From NCBI GenBank assembly GCA_949300335.1, contig CASGDV010000117.1, positions 1 through 61,341 on the forward strand: a DNA stretch of 61,341 bases. Direction: 5' to 3'. The position numbers and the translations under genes were made by a program. Below, one piece after another: positions 46,646-56,237 of the stretch; the first letter of the stretch is position 1, and each line of letters begins with the position of its first letter. Origin of the DNA: an uncultured Bacteroidales bacterium (GTDB lineage: Bacteria; Bacteroidota; Bacteroidia; Bacteroidales; UBA932). A model generated the notes under the pieces. The model was not told the DNA's origin and searched no databases. It saw nothing but the letters and a program-made list of their open reading frames with translations.

Positions 46646-47539
46646 ATGACGGCACAAAAGAAACACCGTTCCGGATTTGTCAACATCATAGGAAATCCGA
46701 ATGTCGGGAAGTCTACTCTTATGAATGCCCTTGTCGGAGAAAAGCTGTCAATAGTCACAGCCAAGGCACAGACCACCAGACACAGGATAATGGGTATCGT
46801 TAACGGAGATGATTTCCAGATTGTCTATTCGGATACCCCCGGAATTCTGAAGCCGAACTACAGGCTCCAGAAAAGTATGATGGATTTTGTAGAAACCGCA
46901 ATCGGAGATGCGGACATCATACTTTATGTCACGGATGTGGTCGAAAAAAGCGATAAGAACATCGAATATATCGACAAGTTGAAAAGACTTGCATGTCCAG
47001 TGATAGTCGTAATCAACAAGATTGATATAAGCGACCAGTCACATGTCATGCAACTGATGGAATACTGGAAAGAACAATTGCCAGATGCCGTCATATTTCC
47101 GGCATCAGCCAAGGAACGTTTCAACCTGGAAAATATATTCGATACCATAGTGAACAACCTTCCGGAAGCTCCGGCCTGGTATGACAAGGATGTTTTCACC
47201 GACAAGAATCTGAGATTCTTCGCATCGGAAATAATCCGGGAAAAGATTTTCCTGAATTACAGTCAGGAGATACCTTACAGCTGCGAAGTATCCATAGAAG
47301 AATTCAAGGAAGGTGCTGAAAGATATGAAATCAGCGCAGTAATCTATGTTATGAGAGATTCGCAGAAAGGTATTCTGATCGGCAAAGGAGGTTCGTCGCT
47401 CAAAAAGACCGGTACGGAAGCCAGGATTGACATGGAAGATTTCTTCCAGAAAAAAGTATACCTCAACCTGTTTGTCAAGGTAGATCCTGACTGGAGGGAG
47501 AGTAAAAAGGAATTAAGGAGATTCGGATACGAATATTAG
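46646..47539 (+). CDS. era: GTPase Era
   Basis: A 297-residue GTPase needed for 30S ribosome maturation. G1 GNPNVGKST near residue 15, G2 region TTRHRIMGI, G3 DTPGIL, G4 NKIDISDQ and G5 SAKE are all present. The C-terminal KH domain contains GILIGKGGSSLKKTGTEAR, which binds 16S rRNA. It follows the pseudouridine synthase by 10 bp and precedes parC by 10 bp. Confidence 0.97.
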   Translation: MTAQKKHRSGFVNIIGNPNVGKSTLMNALVGEKLSIVTAKAQTTRHRIMGIVNGDDFQIVYSDTPGILKPNYRLQKSMMDFVETAIGDADIILYVTDVVEKSDKNIEYIDKLKRLACPVIVVINKIDISDQSHVMQLMEYWKEQLPDAVIFPASAKERFNLENIFDTIVNNLPEAPAWYDKDVFTDKNLRFFASEIIREKIFLNYSQEIPYSCEVSIEEFKEGAERYEISAVIYVMRDSQKGILIGKGGSSLKKTGTEARIDMEDFFQKKVYLNLFVKVDPDWRESKKELRRFGYEY

Positions 47540-47549
47540 TAAAAACGAC

Positions 47550-50228
47550 ATGAGCATTGAGGATATGGACATTCCCGTCGGGGACACGAATGAAGATGAA
47601 ATTAATCAGGAGCCTGTTGATGAAAGCAATTCCGCATCATCAGGAAAATATGACAGGCTTATAAACGAGAACAGCCGGAAATTCAAGCTTTCCGGCATGT
47701 TCCGGGATTGGTTCCTCGACTATTCTTCATACGTGATTCTGCAAAGGGCCGTCCCGCATATCACAGACGGACTGAAGCCTGTCCAGAGGCGTGTACTCCA
47801 TGCCATGAACGAGAAGGATGACGGTTCCTTCATAAAAGTCGCAACCCTTGCAGGTGCTGCAATGCAGTACCATCCCCACGGAGACAGTTCAATCATCGGT
47901 GCCATGGTCCAGTTAGGACAGAAAAACATCCTCATAGACTGTCAGGGAAACTGGGGTAACATCATTACCGGTGACATGAATGCGGCTCCAAGATATATAG
48001 AAGCGAGACTGACGAAATTTGCCAAGGAAGTCGTATTCAATCCCAAGACCACTCAGTGGATAAACTCATATGACGGACGGAACCTGGAACCTGTTGAACT
48101 GCCTGTCAAGTTCCCTCTTCTTCTTGCACAAGGAGCGGAGGGTATAGCCGTGGGTCTGGCATCCAAGATTCTCCCGCATAATTTCAACGAACTTATAGAT
48201 GCTTCCATAGATATTCTTGAGGGAAGGGATTTCGAACTGTATCCTGATTTTCCGACAGGAGGATATGCCGACTGTTCGAGATACATGAACGGGAAAAGAG
48301 GCGGAGTGGTCAAGGTCAGGGCGAAAATCGAAAAGATTGACAAGAATACAATCGCCATCACCGAGATTCCTTTCGGGAAAACTACCCATTCCATCATCGA
48401 ATCCATACTGAAAGCAAAGGACAAGGGGAAAATCAAAATCAGAAAGATCGACGATCTTACGACCGACAGCGCCAACATACTTATACACCTCCCGAACGAT
48501 GTGTCTCCGGACAAGACTATAGATGCTCTGTACGCGTTCACCGACTGTGAGATTTCGATTTCCCCGAACGCCTGCGTCATTGTCGACAACAAGCCCCAGT
48601 TCCTGAGTGTCAACGACATTCTGGAATATAACACAAGACATACAAAGGAACTGCTCGGAAAAGAACTGCAGATACTCCTTGATGAGCTTGGCAATGACTG
48701 GCACTATCTCTCTCTGGAAAAGATATTCTTTGAAAACAAGGTATACAAAATACTCGAAGGAGATGCTCGGACCTGGGAAAGCCAGTTGGGTGAAGTACAT
48801 GCGAAAATGAAGGAATATCAGAATCTGGTCAAACGGGAAATAACAGAAGACGATATCCTCAAGCTCGTGGAAAAACCTGTCAGGAAAATATCCAAATTCG
48901 ACAAGAAAGCAGTAGAAGACAAGATTCATGGAATAGAAGCCGAAATGGAGGAAACCATGAATCACCTCGAGCATCTCACTGAATTTACCGTAAACTATTA
49001 CAGGAACCTCAAGAAGAAATACGGCAAGTCACATATTAGGAAAACAACCATAGCCAATTTCGAATCCATCGCGGTGAACCGTGTTGCAAACAACAATGCA
49101 AAACTTTATGCCAATATGGAGGAGGGTTTCGTAGGAATAAATCTCAAAAAAGAAGACAACGCCGAATTCATATGCGAATGTTCCGACATATCGGAAATCA
49201 TAGTATTCCGCAAAGACGGGAAATACAGCGTAACGAAAGTAAGCGACAAGGCATTTTTCGGGAAAGGCATAATATATGTCGGCATTTTCGACAGAAATGA
49301 CCAGAGAACCATTTACAATGTAATCTACAGGGACGGGAAAAGTACGGTTAGCTATGCAAAACGGTTTTCGGTAACAAGCATAACTCGCGACAAGGAATAT
49401 GATGTCACGACCGGAGCTCCCGGATCCACGATACTTTGGTTTACCGCCAACGGCAACGGAGAAGCGGAGACAGTCAAGATATACTTCAGGCCAAGGCCTA
49501 AATTGAAGAAACTTATAGATGAATATGATTTCTCGACTCTTCTGATCAAGGGCAAGGCATCCAGAGGAAACCTTGTTTCGAAAAATCCTATACAGAAGAT
49601 AAGTCTGAAATCAAAGGGATTGTCCACCATTGGAGGCAAGGACATTTGGTTCGACGAGGACATACAGCGGCTCAATGAAGACTCCAGAGGAAGGTATCTC
49701 GGCCAGTTCGATGCCGATGAGCATATTCTTGCCATATTCAAGGACGGGACATATTATACTACATCGGTAGATTTGAGCAACAGATACCAGGGAGAATTGC
49801 TGTCCATCGGGAAACTGGATACCGGCAGGGTATATTCTGCGATATATTTTGACGGCGCCCAGAAATGTTTCTATATCAAACGTTTCTCATTTGAAATAAG
49901 TGACAACACTCCGGTAAGTTTCATATCCGTCTCCAAAGGTTCATATCTGGTTGCTATTTCCGACGATGTATATCCGAGAATCGAACTGACATTCGGAGGC
50001 AAACATGAGCACCGCCAGCCGGAAATAATTGAAGTGGACGGTTTCATCGCAAAGAAGGGCCTTCCTGCAAAAGGAAAGAAAACCAGCCAGTATGAAGTGA
50101 AAGGCGTGCGTTTCACGGATCCGCTTCCTGTACCGGAGGAAATCCGGGAAGATAACCCGGATACAGGTTCCGAACTTTCGCAGGAGACTCCTGAAGACCC
50201 CGATGACGAACAGCTTAGCCTTTTCTGA
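47550..50228 (+). CDS. parC: DNA topoisomerase IV subunit A
   Basis: An 892-residue subunit of the type II topoisomerase that decatenates daughter chromosomes. The breakage domain has QRAVPHITDGLKPVQRRVLH and the catalytic Tyr near residue 148 in NAAPRYIEARLTKFA. The C-terminal half is a beta-pinwheel with diverged blades. The acidic tail ends DDEQLSLF. Naming ParC instead of GyrA rests on overall resemblance to Bacteroidota ParC and the absence of the GyrA box QRRGGKG, which I did not find. parE is not in the window. Confidence 0.88.
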   Translation: MSIEDMDIPVGDTNEDEINQEPVDESNSASSGKYDRLINENSRKFKLSGMFRDWFLDYSSYVILQRAVPHITDGLKPVQRRVLHAMNEKDDGSFIKVATLAGAAMQYHPHGDSSIIGAMVQLGQKNILIDCQGNWGNIITGDMNAAPRYIEARLTKFAKEVVFNPKTTQWINSYDGRNLEPVELPVKFPLLLAQGAEGIAVGLASKILPHNFNELIDASIDILEGRDFELYPDFPTGGYADCSRYMNGKRGGVVKVRAKIEKIDKNTIAITEIPFGKTTHSIIESILKAKDKGKIKIRKIDDLTTDSANILIHLPNDVSPDKTIDALYAFTDCEISISPNACVIVDNKPQFLSVNDILEYNTRHTKELLGKELQILLDELGNDWHYLSLEKIFFENKVYKILEGDARTWESQLGEVHAKMKEYQNLVKREITEDDILKLVEKPVRKISKFDKKAVEDKIHGIEAEMEETMNHLEHLTEFTVNYYRNLKKKYGKSHIRKTTIANFESIAVNRVANNNAKLYANMEEGFVGINLKKEDNAEFICECSDISEIIVFRKDGKYSVTKVSDKAFFGKGIIYVGIFDRNDQRTIYNVIYRDGKSTVSYAKRFSVTSITRDKEYDVTTGAPGSTILWFTANGNGEAETVKIYFRPRPKLKKLIDEYDFSTLLIKGKASRGNLVSKNPIQKISLKSKGLSTIGGKDIWFDEDIQRLNEDSRGRYLGQFDADEHILAIFKDGTYYTTSVDLSNRYQGELLSIGKLDTGRVYSAIYFDGAQKCFYIKRFSFEISDNTPVSFISVSKGSYLVAISDDVYPRIELTFGGKHEHRQPEIIEVDGFIAKKGLPAKGKKTSQYEVKGVRFTDPLPVPEEIREDNPDTGSELSQETPEDPDDEQLSLF

Positions 50229-50229
50229 A

Positions 50230-50778
50230 ATGAAGGGTAAAAGGATAATAACCTTGTCCGGATTCATGGGTTCCGGGAAAAGTACCGTGGGAAAAATTGC
50301 GGCGTCGCATCTGTCATTCGATTTCAGAGACCTTGATGAAATAGTCGAAACCGGATGCGGGATGAGCATTCCGGACATTTTCGCTCTCCATGGAGAAATG
50401 CATTTCCGTGAAATAGAATACACTTGCCTCAAGGAAACAATTTCCGAATACAGCAGAAACGGGAAAGGCCTCGTACTGTCACTCGGAGGAGGCACTGTTA
50501 TCCGGAAAGAATGCGCGGCATTGATTTCACGGGAAACATACTGCATTTACCTCAAGGCATCGGTCGGTACGCTGGTCTCCAATCTGCGCAAAGACACCGG
50601 GCACAGACCGCTTCTCGACGGAGAACACGATCCGGAAAAGAAAATCGTCTCCCTGATGTCATCAAGGAAACCGATTTATGAATCGTGCTGCGACAAAATC
50701 ATATGTACGGACGGAAAGACTCCAGAAGAAATCTCGGAAAACATCATATTATCTCTTCCCTCTCCTTCATGTCCTTGA
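50230..50778 (+). CDS. aroK: Shikimate kinase
   Basis: Phosphorylates shikimate in aromatic amino acid synthesis. The 182-residue protein begins at MKGKRIITLSGFMGSGKSTV, one base after the parC stop; an in-frame extension to 50203 lies inside parC. P-loop GFMGSGKST, RDLDEIVE (shikimate-binding Asp), LSLGGGTVIR and the lid region RKDTGHRPLL are present. The last 35 bases overlap the end of the convergent recJ gene. aroE lies about 4 kb downstream. Confidence 0.94.
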   Translation: MKGKRIITLSGFMGSGKSTVGKIAASHLSFDFRDLDEIVETGCGMSIPDIFALHGEMHFREIEYTCLKETISEYSRNGKGLVLSLGGGTVIRKECAALISRETYCIYLKASVGTLVSNLRKDTGHRPLLDGEHDPEKKIVSLMSSRKPIYESCCDKIICTDGKTPEEISENIILSLPSPSCP

Positions 50779-52477
50779 TTCTCAACTGTATATTTGCTAT
50801 ACCCCGGTAATAGTTCTCGACTATGGAATAACATACATCCACAGGATTGCCTGCCTTTATGTAATCGAAATGCTCGGATTTGTTGAATGCTATTGCCGAA
50901 ATATGTCTGTAAGGTTGTGATTCCTGTATAAGTTCCAGTTTCAGATGCCCTGCGTCAGCACCTACTTTCCTTCCGTTACCGTTGTCATATACATTTTCTG
51001 TAAGAAATACAGGGGCATTGTTACCCGGTCCGAAAGGCTGGAACTGCTTCAGAATCCTGAAAAACTTCGGCGTTATCTGGGAAAAGTCCAGCTTTGTGTC
51101 AATGTTTATTATCGGTGTAAGCATCTGGGGCTTTATGCTTGCGGAAATGAACTTTTCGATTCTCCTGCAGAATTCCGGTAGATTCTCTTCCTTCAGAGTA
51201 AGACCGGCCGCATACAGATGTCCTCCGAAATTTTCAAGTAAATCAGAACATTTTTCGATGGCATCATACAGGTCGAATCCCTGCACGCTTCTTGCCGAGC
51301 CGGTAATAAAGCCGTTGGACATAGTCAATACGATTGTAGGCTTGTAGAATGCCTCTACAAGTCTGGAAGCCACTATGCCGACAACACCCTTATGCCAGTT
51401 CGGATTGTATACTATCGTCGCGCTGTCAAAAGAAAGACATGAGCCGGACCTCACCATTTCAAGAGCCTCCTGCGTTATCTCCCGGTCAATGCTCTTGCGC
51501 TCGTTGTTGTATTCATTGATTTCCGAAGCTATCCTGTCGGCCTTTGATTCGTCATCCGCCGTAAGGAGCTCGACCGCCATCCTTCCTGACTCCATTCTTC
51601 CCGCGGCATTTATACGAGGTCCTATCTTGAACACTATATCGTCTATTATGATATGAGACGGATCCAGTCCGGAAAGTTTAATCATGGCCAGCAGTCCCTT
51701 TCTTGGATTCTCGTTCAGCTGTTTCAGGCCGAAATGCGCAAGGATGCGGTTTTCCCCTACTACGGAAACCAGGTCAGACGCTATGCTTACGACAAGAAGA
51801 TCCAGAAGGCAGGTAATTGACTCGAACGGTATTCCATAACGTGATGCATATGCCTGGACAAGTTTGAAACCTACACCGCAGCCGGAAAGGTCATCGAAAG
51901 GATACTCGCAGTCATTTCTCTTCGGATCAAGCACGGCTATGGCCGCAGGCAGGTCATTTTCCGGAAGATGATGGTCGCATATAATCACGTCTACGCCCTT
52001 GGAAGCGGCATATTCCACCTTGTCGTTCGCCTTGATCCCGCAATCCAGCGTTATTATGAGGGAAAAACCGTTGGATGAAGCCCAGTCAATACCCTTGAAC
52101 GAGACTCCGTATCCTTCATCATACCTGTCAGGTATATAGAAATCCACATTGGCTGAAATTCTGTTCAAAAAAGAATACACCAAAGAAACGGCAGTAGTTC
52201 CATCGACATCATAATCTCCATATACAAGTATCTTTTCCTGTGAAAGTATCGCCTTTCTGATTCTTTCCACAGCCTTATCCATATCTTTCATAAGAAACGG
52301 ATCATGAAGATTGGACAAATCCGGACGGAAGAAACCGCGCGCTTCCTGAAAAGTAGACACTCCCCTCTGCACCAGAAGCTCGGCAAGTACGGGATCAATA
52401 CCCAGCTCGGAAGCGAGCCGGCTGACAATCTCATGGTCAGCCGCATTTTTGATTATCCATTTCTTTTCTATAGCCAT
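50744..52477 (-). CDS. recJ: Single-stranded-DNA-specific exonuclease RecJ
   Basis: A 5'-3' ssDNA exonuclease of the DHH family, used in recombination repair and mismatch repair. YGDYDVDGTTAVSLVYSF near residue 85 and ICDHHLPEND near 166 carry the manganese ligands; GRMESGRMAVELLT and the DHHA1 motif FGGHLYAAGLTL follow. The length of 577 is normal. The ATG at 52477 (MAIEKKW) lies only 6 bases after a -7 element, so the mRNA may be leaderless. Its 3' end overlaps aroK by 35 bp. Confidence 0.95.
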   Translation of the reverse strand: MAIEKKWIIKNAADHEIVSRLASELGIDPVLAELLVQRGVSTFQEARGFFRPDLSNLHDPFLMKDMDKAVERIRKAILSQEKILVYGDYDVDGTTAVSLVYSFLNRISANVDFYIPDRYDEGYGVSFKGIDWASSNGFSLIITLDCGIKANDKVEYAASKGVDVIICDHHLPENDLPAAIAVLDPKRNDCEYPFDDLSGCGVGFKLVQAYASRYGIPFESITCLLDLLVVSIASDLVSVVGENRILAHFGLKQLNENPRKGLLAMIKLSGLDPSHIIIDDIVFKIGPRINAAGRMESGRMAVELLTADDESKADRIASEINEYNNERKSIDREITQEALEMVRSGSCLSFDSATIVYNPNWHKGVVGIVASRLVEAFYKPTIVLTMSNGFITGSARSVQGFDLYDAIEKCSDLLENFGGHLYAAGLTLKEENLPEFCRRIEKFISASIKPQMLTPIINIDTKLDFSQITPKFFRILKQFQPFGPGNNAPVFLTENVYDNGNGRKVGADAGHLKLELIQESQPYRHISAIAFNKSEHFDYIKAGNPVDVCYSIVENYYRGIANIQLRIKDMKEREEII

Positions 52478-52483
52478 AGGAAA

Positions 52484-52491
52484 CAAAGATA
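52484..52491 (-). promoter_or_regulatory. -7 element of recJ
   Basis: Minus-strand TATCTTTG (TAnnTTTG), then six bases TTTCCT, then the recJ ATG. The distance fits transcription starting at or next to the start codon. Confidence 0.55.
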
Positions 52492-52523
52492 CTGAATTAT
52501 TTCTAAATTAGAATTAATTATGC

Positions 52524-52531
52524 TAAATTTG
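52524..52531 (+). promoter_or_regulatory. -7 element of lysS
   Basis: TAAATTTG (TAnnTTTG) 51 bp before the lysS start, within the 104 bp shared with the divergent recJ promoter. Confidence 0.5.
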
Positions 52532-52581
52532 TGCGTTTGGGTAGAAACTCAATTTACTGAAAAAATTAACGATACATACAT

Positions 52582-54093
52582 ATGAACGCAGAACTCAATG
52601 AACAGGAACAGATTAGAAGGGAATCCCTGAACAAGCTCAGAGAACTTGGAATCGACCCGTATCCTGCAGCGTTATATCCCGTAAACGCGACTACTTCGGA
52701 AATCAAGGACGGATATTCTCCTGAAAAAGACAATTTCAAGGATGTCACCATAGCGGGAAGAATCATGTCCAGAAGGATCATGGGTGCGGCATCGTTCATA
52801 GAACTCCAGGATGAAGCCGGAAGAATCCAGGTTTACATCAAACGCGACGAAATATGTCCGGGAGAAGACAAGACGATGTACAATACGGTTTTCAAGAAAC
52901 TGCTTGATATCGGAGACATAATAGGCATAAAGGGATATGCATTCATAACACAGACAGGACAGCTCTCTGTCCATGCAAAGGAACTCACGCTGCTCAGCAA
53001 ATCACTGAGAGTGCTTCCTATCGTAAAGGAAAAGGACGGAGAAGTCTATGATGCGTTTTCCGATCCTGAATTGAAATACAGACAGAGATATGTGGATCTG
53101 ATAGTCAACCCTCAGGTACGCGATACCTTCATAAAGAGGTCCCAGATAATCTCGACCATGAGGGAATATTTCAACGAGGCGGGATGCCTTGAAGTCGAGA
53201 CACCTATCCTCCAGTCAATCCCTGGAGGTGCATCGGCAAGACCGTTCATTACGCATCACAATGCATTGGATATCCCGTTATACTTGAGAATCGCCAATGA
53301 ATTGTATCTGAAGAGGCTCATTGTGGGAGGATATTCCGGCGTATATGAATTTGCCAAGGACTTCAGGAATGAAGGAATGGACAAGACACATAATCCGGAA
53401 TTCACCTGTATGGAAATCTATGTCGCATACAAGGACTACATATGGATGATGGAATTTGTCGAAAAGATGCTGGAAAGGATAGCAGTGAAGCTGCACGGAA
53501 AGACCGAAGTCACCATCGGCGACAATACTGTGGACTTCAAGCCTCCTTTCAGACGTCTCCCTATGCTGGAAGCCATAAAGGAATATGCCGGAGTCGATAT
53601 CGCCGGAATGGATGAAGAGCAGCTGGCAAAAACCTGCCGGGAACTGCATGTGGAAATAGACCCGTCAATGGGAAAAGGTAAGCTGATCGATGCCATTTTC
53701 GGAGAATACTGTGAAAAACATCTCATTCAGCCTACATTTATCACCGATTATCCTGTAGAGATGTCCCCGCTGACAAAAAGGCACAGGGAAAACCCCGAGC
53801 TGACGGAACGTTTCGAACTGTTCGTATGCGGAAAAGAACTCGCGAATGCATACAGCGAGCTCAACGACCCTATAGACCAGTATGAAAGATTCCAGGACCA
53901 GTTGAAGCTCAAGGACAAGGGAGATGACGAAGCGATGTTTATCGACATGGATTTCGTGCGTGCCCTGGAATACGGAATGCCTCCTACTTCCGGAATGGGT
54001 ATGGGCATTGACAGGCTGACCATGTTCATGACCAATTCTCCGACAATACAGGATGTGCTGTTCTTCCCTCAGATGAGGCCGAAGAACCAGTAA
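52582..54093 (+). CDS. lysS: Lysyl-tRNA synthetase, class II
   Basis: Charges tRNA-Lys. The 503-residue protein has an N-terminal OB fold ([20 protein letters not shown]) and the class II catalytic core: motif 1 near [15 protein letters not shown], motif 2 [20 protein letters not shown] and motif 3 [15 protein letters not shown]. Length and motif order are normal. It leads a run of genes with the SpoU methyltransferase 15 bp downstream. Confidence 0.97.
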   Translation: MNAELNEQEQIRRESLNKLRELGIDPYPAALYPVNATTSEIKDGYSPEKDNFKDVTIAGRIMSRRIMGAASFIELQDEAGRIQVYIKRDEICPGEDKTMYNTVFKKLLDIGDIIGIKGYAFITQTGQLSVHAKELTLLSKSLRVLPIVKEKDGEVYDAFSDPELKYRQRYVDLIVNPQVRDTFIKRSQIISTMREYFNEAGCLEVETPILQSIPGGASARPFITHHNALDIPLYLRIANELYLKRLIVGGYSGVYEFAKDFRNEGMDKTHNPEFTCMEIYVAYKDYIWMMEFVEKMLERIAVKLHGKTEVTIGDNTVDFKPPFRRLPMLEAIKEYAGVDIAGMDEEQLAKTCRELHVEIDPSMGKGKLIDAIFGEYCEKHLIQPTFITDYPVEMSPLTKRHRENPELTERFELFVCGKELANAYSELNDPIDQYERFQDQLKLKDKGDDEAMFIDMDFVRALEYGMPPTSGMGMGIDRLTMFMTNSPTIQDVLFFPQMRPKNQ

Positions 54094-54108
54094 CCGGAAG
54101 ACCTGCCG

Positions 54109-54930
54109 ATGAGAAGGGAAGCAATCACGTCAGCCCAGAATCCTAAAATAAAGGAGCTGATCACACTTCAGGAGAAATCCAGGACGAGGCGTGAGAAGGG
54201 GCTCTTCGTAGTCGAAGGGAAAAGGGAGTTGGGACATTGTCTCGACGGAGGGTTTTCAGTCCATTCCATATTCATTTGCCCGGAAATAGCAGGCAGTGAA
54301 TATATCGAGGAGCTCACTGCCAGGATTGAAGACATGCATATGGAATGCAGCATGTTCGAGATTCCAAGCTACCTATATGACAAGGTTGCATACAGAAGCG
54401 GCACGGAAGGCATAATAGCGGAAATAAAATCCCGTGAGAGAAAACTCGGAGACTTGAAACTGAGTGACAATCCCCTGGTGATGGTTCTGGAATCAGTGGA
54501 AAAGCCCGGCAATCTCGGCGCTGTACTGAGAAGTGCGGATGCTGCCGGAGCCGATGCCGTCATCATATGCGACCCGCTCACGGACCTGTATAATCCGAAT
54601 CTGATAAGATCAAGCATAGGAGCCGTATTTTCTGTCCAGGCAGTATCGGCATCATCCGAAGACACACTGGAATGGTTGGAACGAAACGGCATCAGGATAT
54701 ATACGGCACAGCTTCAGGATTCCGAATGGTATTACGACACGGACATGACCGGCGGGACGGCCCTGGTAATGGGAACGGAAGCGACCGGTCTGACGCAATT
54801 CTGGAGGGACGCGGCCGACGCACATATCAGAATACCGATGCTCGGTATCCTCGATTCGCTGAATGTATCGGTATCGGCTGCAATACTGCTTTACGAAGCG
54901 GTAAGACAGAGAAAACACATTGGACAATGA
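54109..54930 (+). CDS. SpoU-family RNA 2'-O-methyltransferase (23S rRNA/tRNA)
   Basis: A 273-residue SPOUT enzyme with an N-terminal substrate-binding domain (REAITSAQNPKIKELITLQE, LFVVEGKRELGHCLDGGF) and the catalytic motifs MVLESVEKPGNLGAVLRSAD, ALVMGTEATGLTQFW and RIPMLGILDSLNVSVSAAIL. This layout is like RlmB or TsnR-type rRNA methyltransferases. The stop codon overlaps the aroE start (ATGA). Target nucleotide not known. Confidence 0.92.
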   Translation: MRREAITSAQNPKIKELITLQEKSRTRREKGLFVVEGKRELGHCLDGGFSVHSIFICPEIAGSEYIEELTARIEDMHMECSMFEIPSYLYDKVAYRSGTEGIIAEIKSRERKLGDLKLSDNPLVMVLESVEKPGNLGAVLRSADAAGADAVIICDPLTDLYNPNLIRSSIGAVFSVQAVSASSEDTLEWLERNGIRIYTAQLQDSEWYYDTDMTGGTALVMGTEATGLTQFWRDAADAHIRIPMLGILDSLNVSVSAAILLYEAVRQRKHIGQ

Positions 54931-55742
54931 TGAAATTCGGCCTCATAGGAAATCCCATATCCCACTCGCTGAGTCCGGTACTTTTCAAGGCCGGATATCG
55001 CGGGGAATACCGTTATGACCTCATTGAAGCATCATGTTTCGCTGAAGCATATGATATGTTCCTGAAAGACTACAACGGCATAAACGTTACAGCTCCTTTC
55101 AAGGAAGAGGCGTTTGCCGTAGCGGATTTCCAGGACCCGCTATGCGGGAGGATTGGAGCGGCCAACATACTGTTGAAGACCTCTAACGGCATAGGAGCCT
55201 ACAATTCCGACTATTATGGAATAAAGGTATGCATTGAAAATGCGGTAAAAGGCAGAAATCCGAGAACAGCCCTTGTCGTTGGCTGCGGAGGAGCAGGAAA
55301 AGCCGCAGCACTTGTCATTGAAGACATGGGATACGAAATCACTTTGATGAACAGGACACCTGAAAGGGCTGAAGAACTTGCACGGTCGATAGGAAAAGGA
55401 AAGGTACGGATAACCGGAACTGACGCTTTTCATGACGAATTCCAATCGCACGACATAATCGCATACACCTTGCCTGTACCATTGGAAGGCATGGATTTTC
55501 AAGCTGACACAAATGCCGGATACCGGACCGAAATAATTCTTGAAGCGAACTACCGGGAACCGTCATTCGACCGGGAAAGAATTGAGGCGCTAAAAAAGAC
55601 AAAGCCGGAGATTATATATATTTCCGGAAAGGAATGGCTGCTGTGGCAGGCAGTCGGAGGATTCAAGATACTGACAGGCAAAACGCCGGATATAATGCAA
55701 ATGCGTGAAGCCTTGGAAAATATAACCGATAAAATCATATAA
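54927..55742 (+). CDS. aroE: Shikimate dehydrogenase
   Basis: Reduces 3-dehydroshikimate with NADPH, the step before shikimate kinase. About 271 residues from ATG 54927 (or the next ATG at 54930): SHSLSPVLFK binds shikimate, NVTAPFKEEAF holds the catalytic Lys, YNSDYYG the catalytic Asp, GCGGAGKAAALV the cofactor loop and LMNRTPERAEELA the NADP-binding Asn-Arg-Thr. A longer in-frame extension lies inside the methyltransferase gene. aroK is nearby at 50230. Confidence 0.95.
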   Translation: MMKFGLIGNPISHSLSPVLFKAGYRGEYRYDLIEASCFAEAYDMFLKDYNGINVTAPFKEEAFAVADFQDPLCGRIGAANILLKTSNGIGAYNSDYYGIKVCIENAVKGRNPRTALVVGCGGAGKAAALVIEDMGYEITLMNRTPERAEELARSIGKGKVRITGTDAFHDEFQSHDIIAYTLPVPLEGMDFQADTNAGYRTEIILEANYREPSFDRERIEALKKTKPEIIYISGKEWLLWQAVGGFKILTGKTPDIMQMREALENITDKII

Positions 55743-55744
55743 TC

Positions 55745-56188
55745 ATGTCACTGAACAAAGCTATGCTGATCGGTAACGTTGGAAAAGATCCTGAAGTACG
55801 TTACCTTGAGGGGAATGGAGGTAATACAAAAGTCGCTACCTTTACCGTAGCCACTACCGAAAGATACAAGGACAGAAACGGAGAATTGCGTGAAAACACG
55901 GAATGGCACAACATAGTAGCATGGAGAAATACCGCTGATGTTGTGGAGAAATATGTTAAAAAAGGCACTCAGGTATATATAGAAGGCCGTATACGTACAA
56001 GACAGTGGGAGGACCAGACAGGAAACAGACGGTTCACGACCGAGATAATGGCAGATACGCTCCAGCTTCTCGGCAAAAGGGCCGACAACCCGGCAGCTTC
56101 CCAGCAAAACGAGGCACCAGCCAATGTAAATACAGCCGCTTCTGCCGTCAGTCCGCAGATAGAACCTGAAGACGACCTGCCGTTCTGA
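55745..56188 (+). CDS. ssb: Single-stranded DNA-binding protein
   Basis: A 147-residue protein with the OB fold (SLNKAMLIGNVGKDPEVRYL, RENTEWHNIVAWRN) that coats single-stranded DNA. A flexible Ala/Asn/Gln-rich linker leads to the acidic tip EPEDDLPF, the docking peptide for repair and replication proteins. It begins two bases after the aroE stop. Confidence 0.97.
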   Translation: MSLNKAMLIGNVGKDPEVRYLEGNGGNTKVATFTVATTERYKDRNGELRENTEWHNIVAWRNTADVVEKYVKKGTQVYIEGRIRTRQWEDQTGNRRFTTEIMADTLQLLGKRADNPAASQQNEAPANVNTAASAVSPQIEPEDDLPF

Positions 56189-56237
56189 TTTCGGAAATGC
56201 ATTGACAAGATTAATCAACAGAAAAACAAGAATGAAT

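Noticed and set aside
47550-50228. GyrA as an alternative name for parC
   Set aside because: No GyrA-box motif was found and the pinwheel region is diverged; ParC fits better, though a tree would be needed for proof.
54672-54926. Long N-terminal extension of aroE
   Set aside because: It lies inside the SpoU methyltransferase gene in another frame; AroE conservation starts at 54927.
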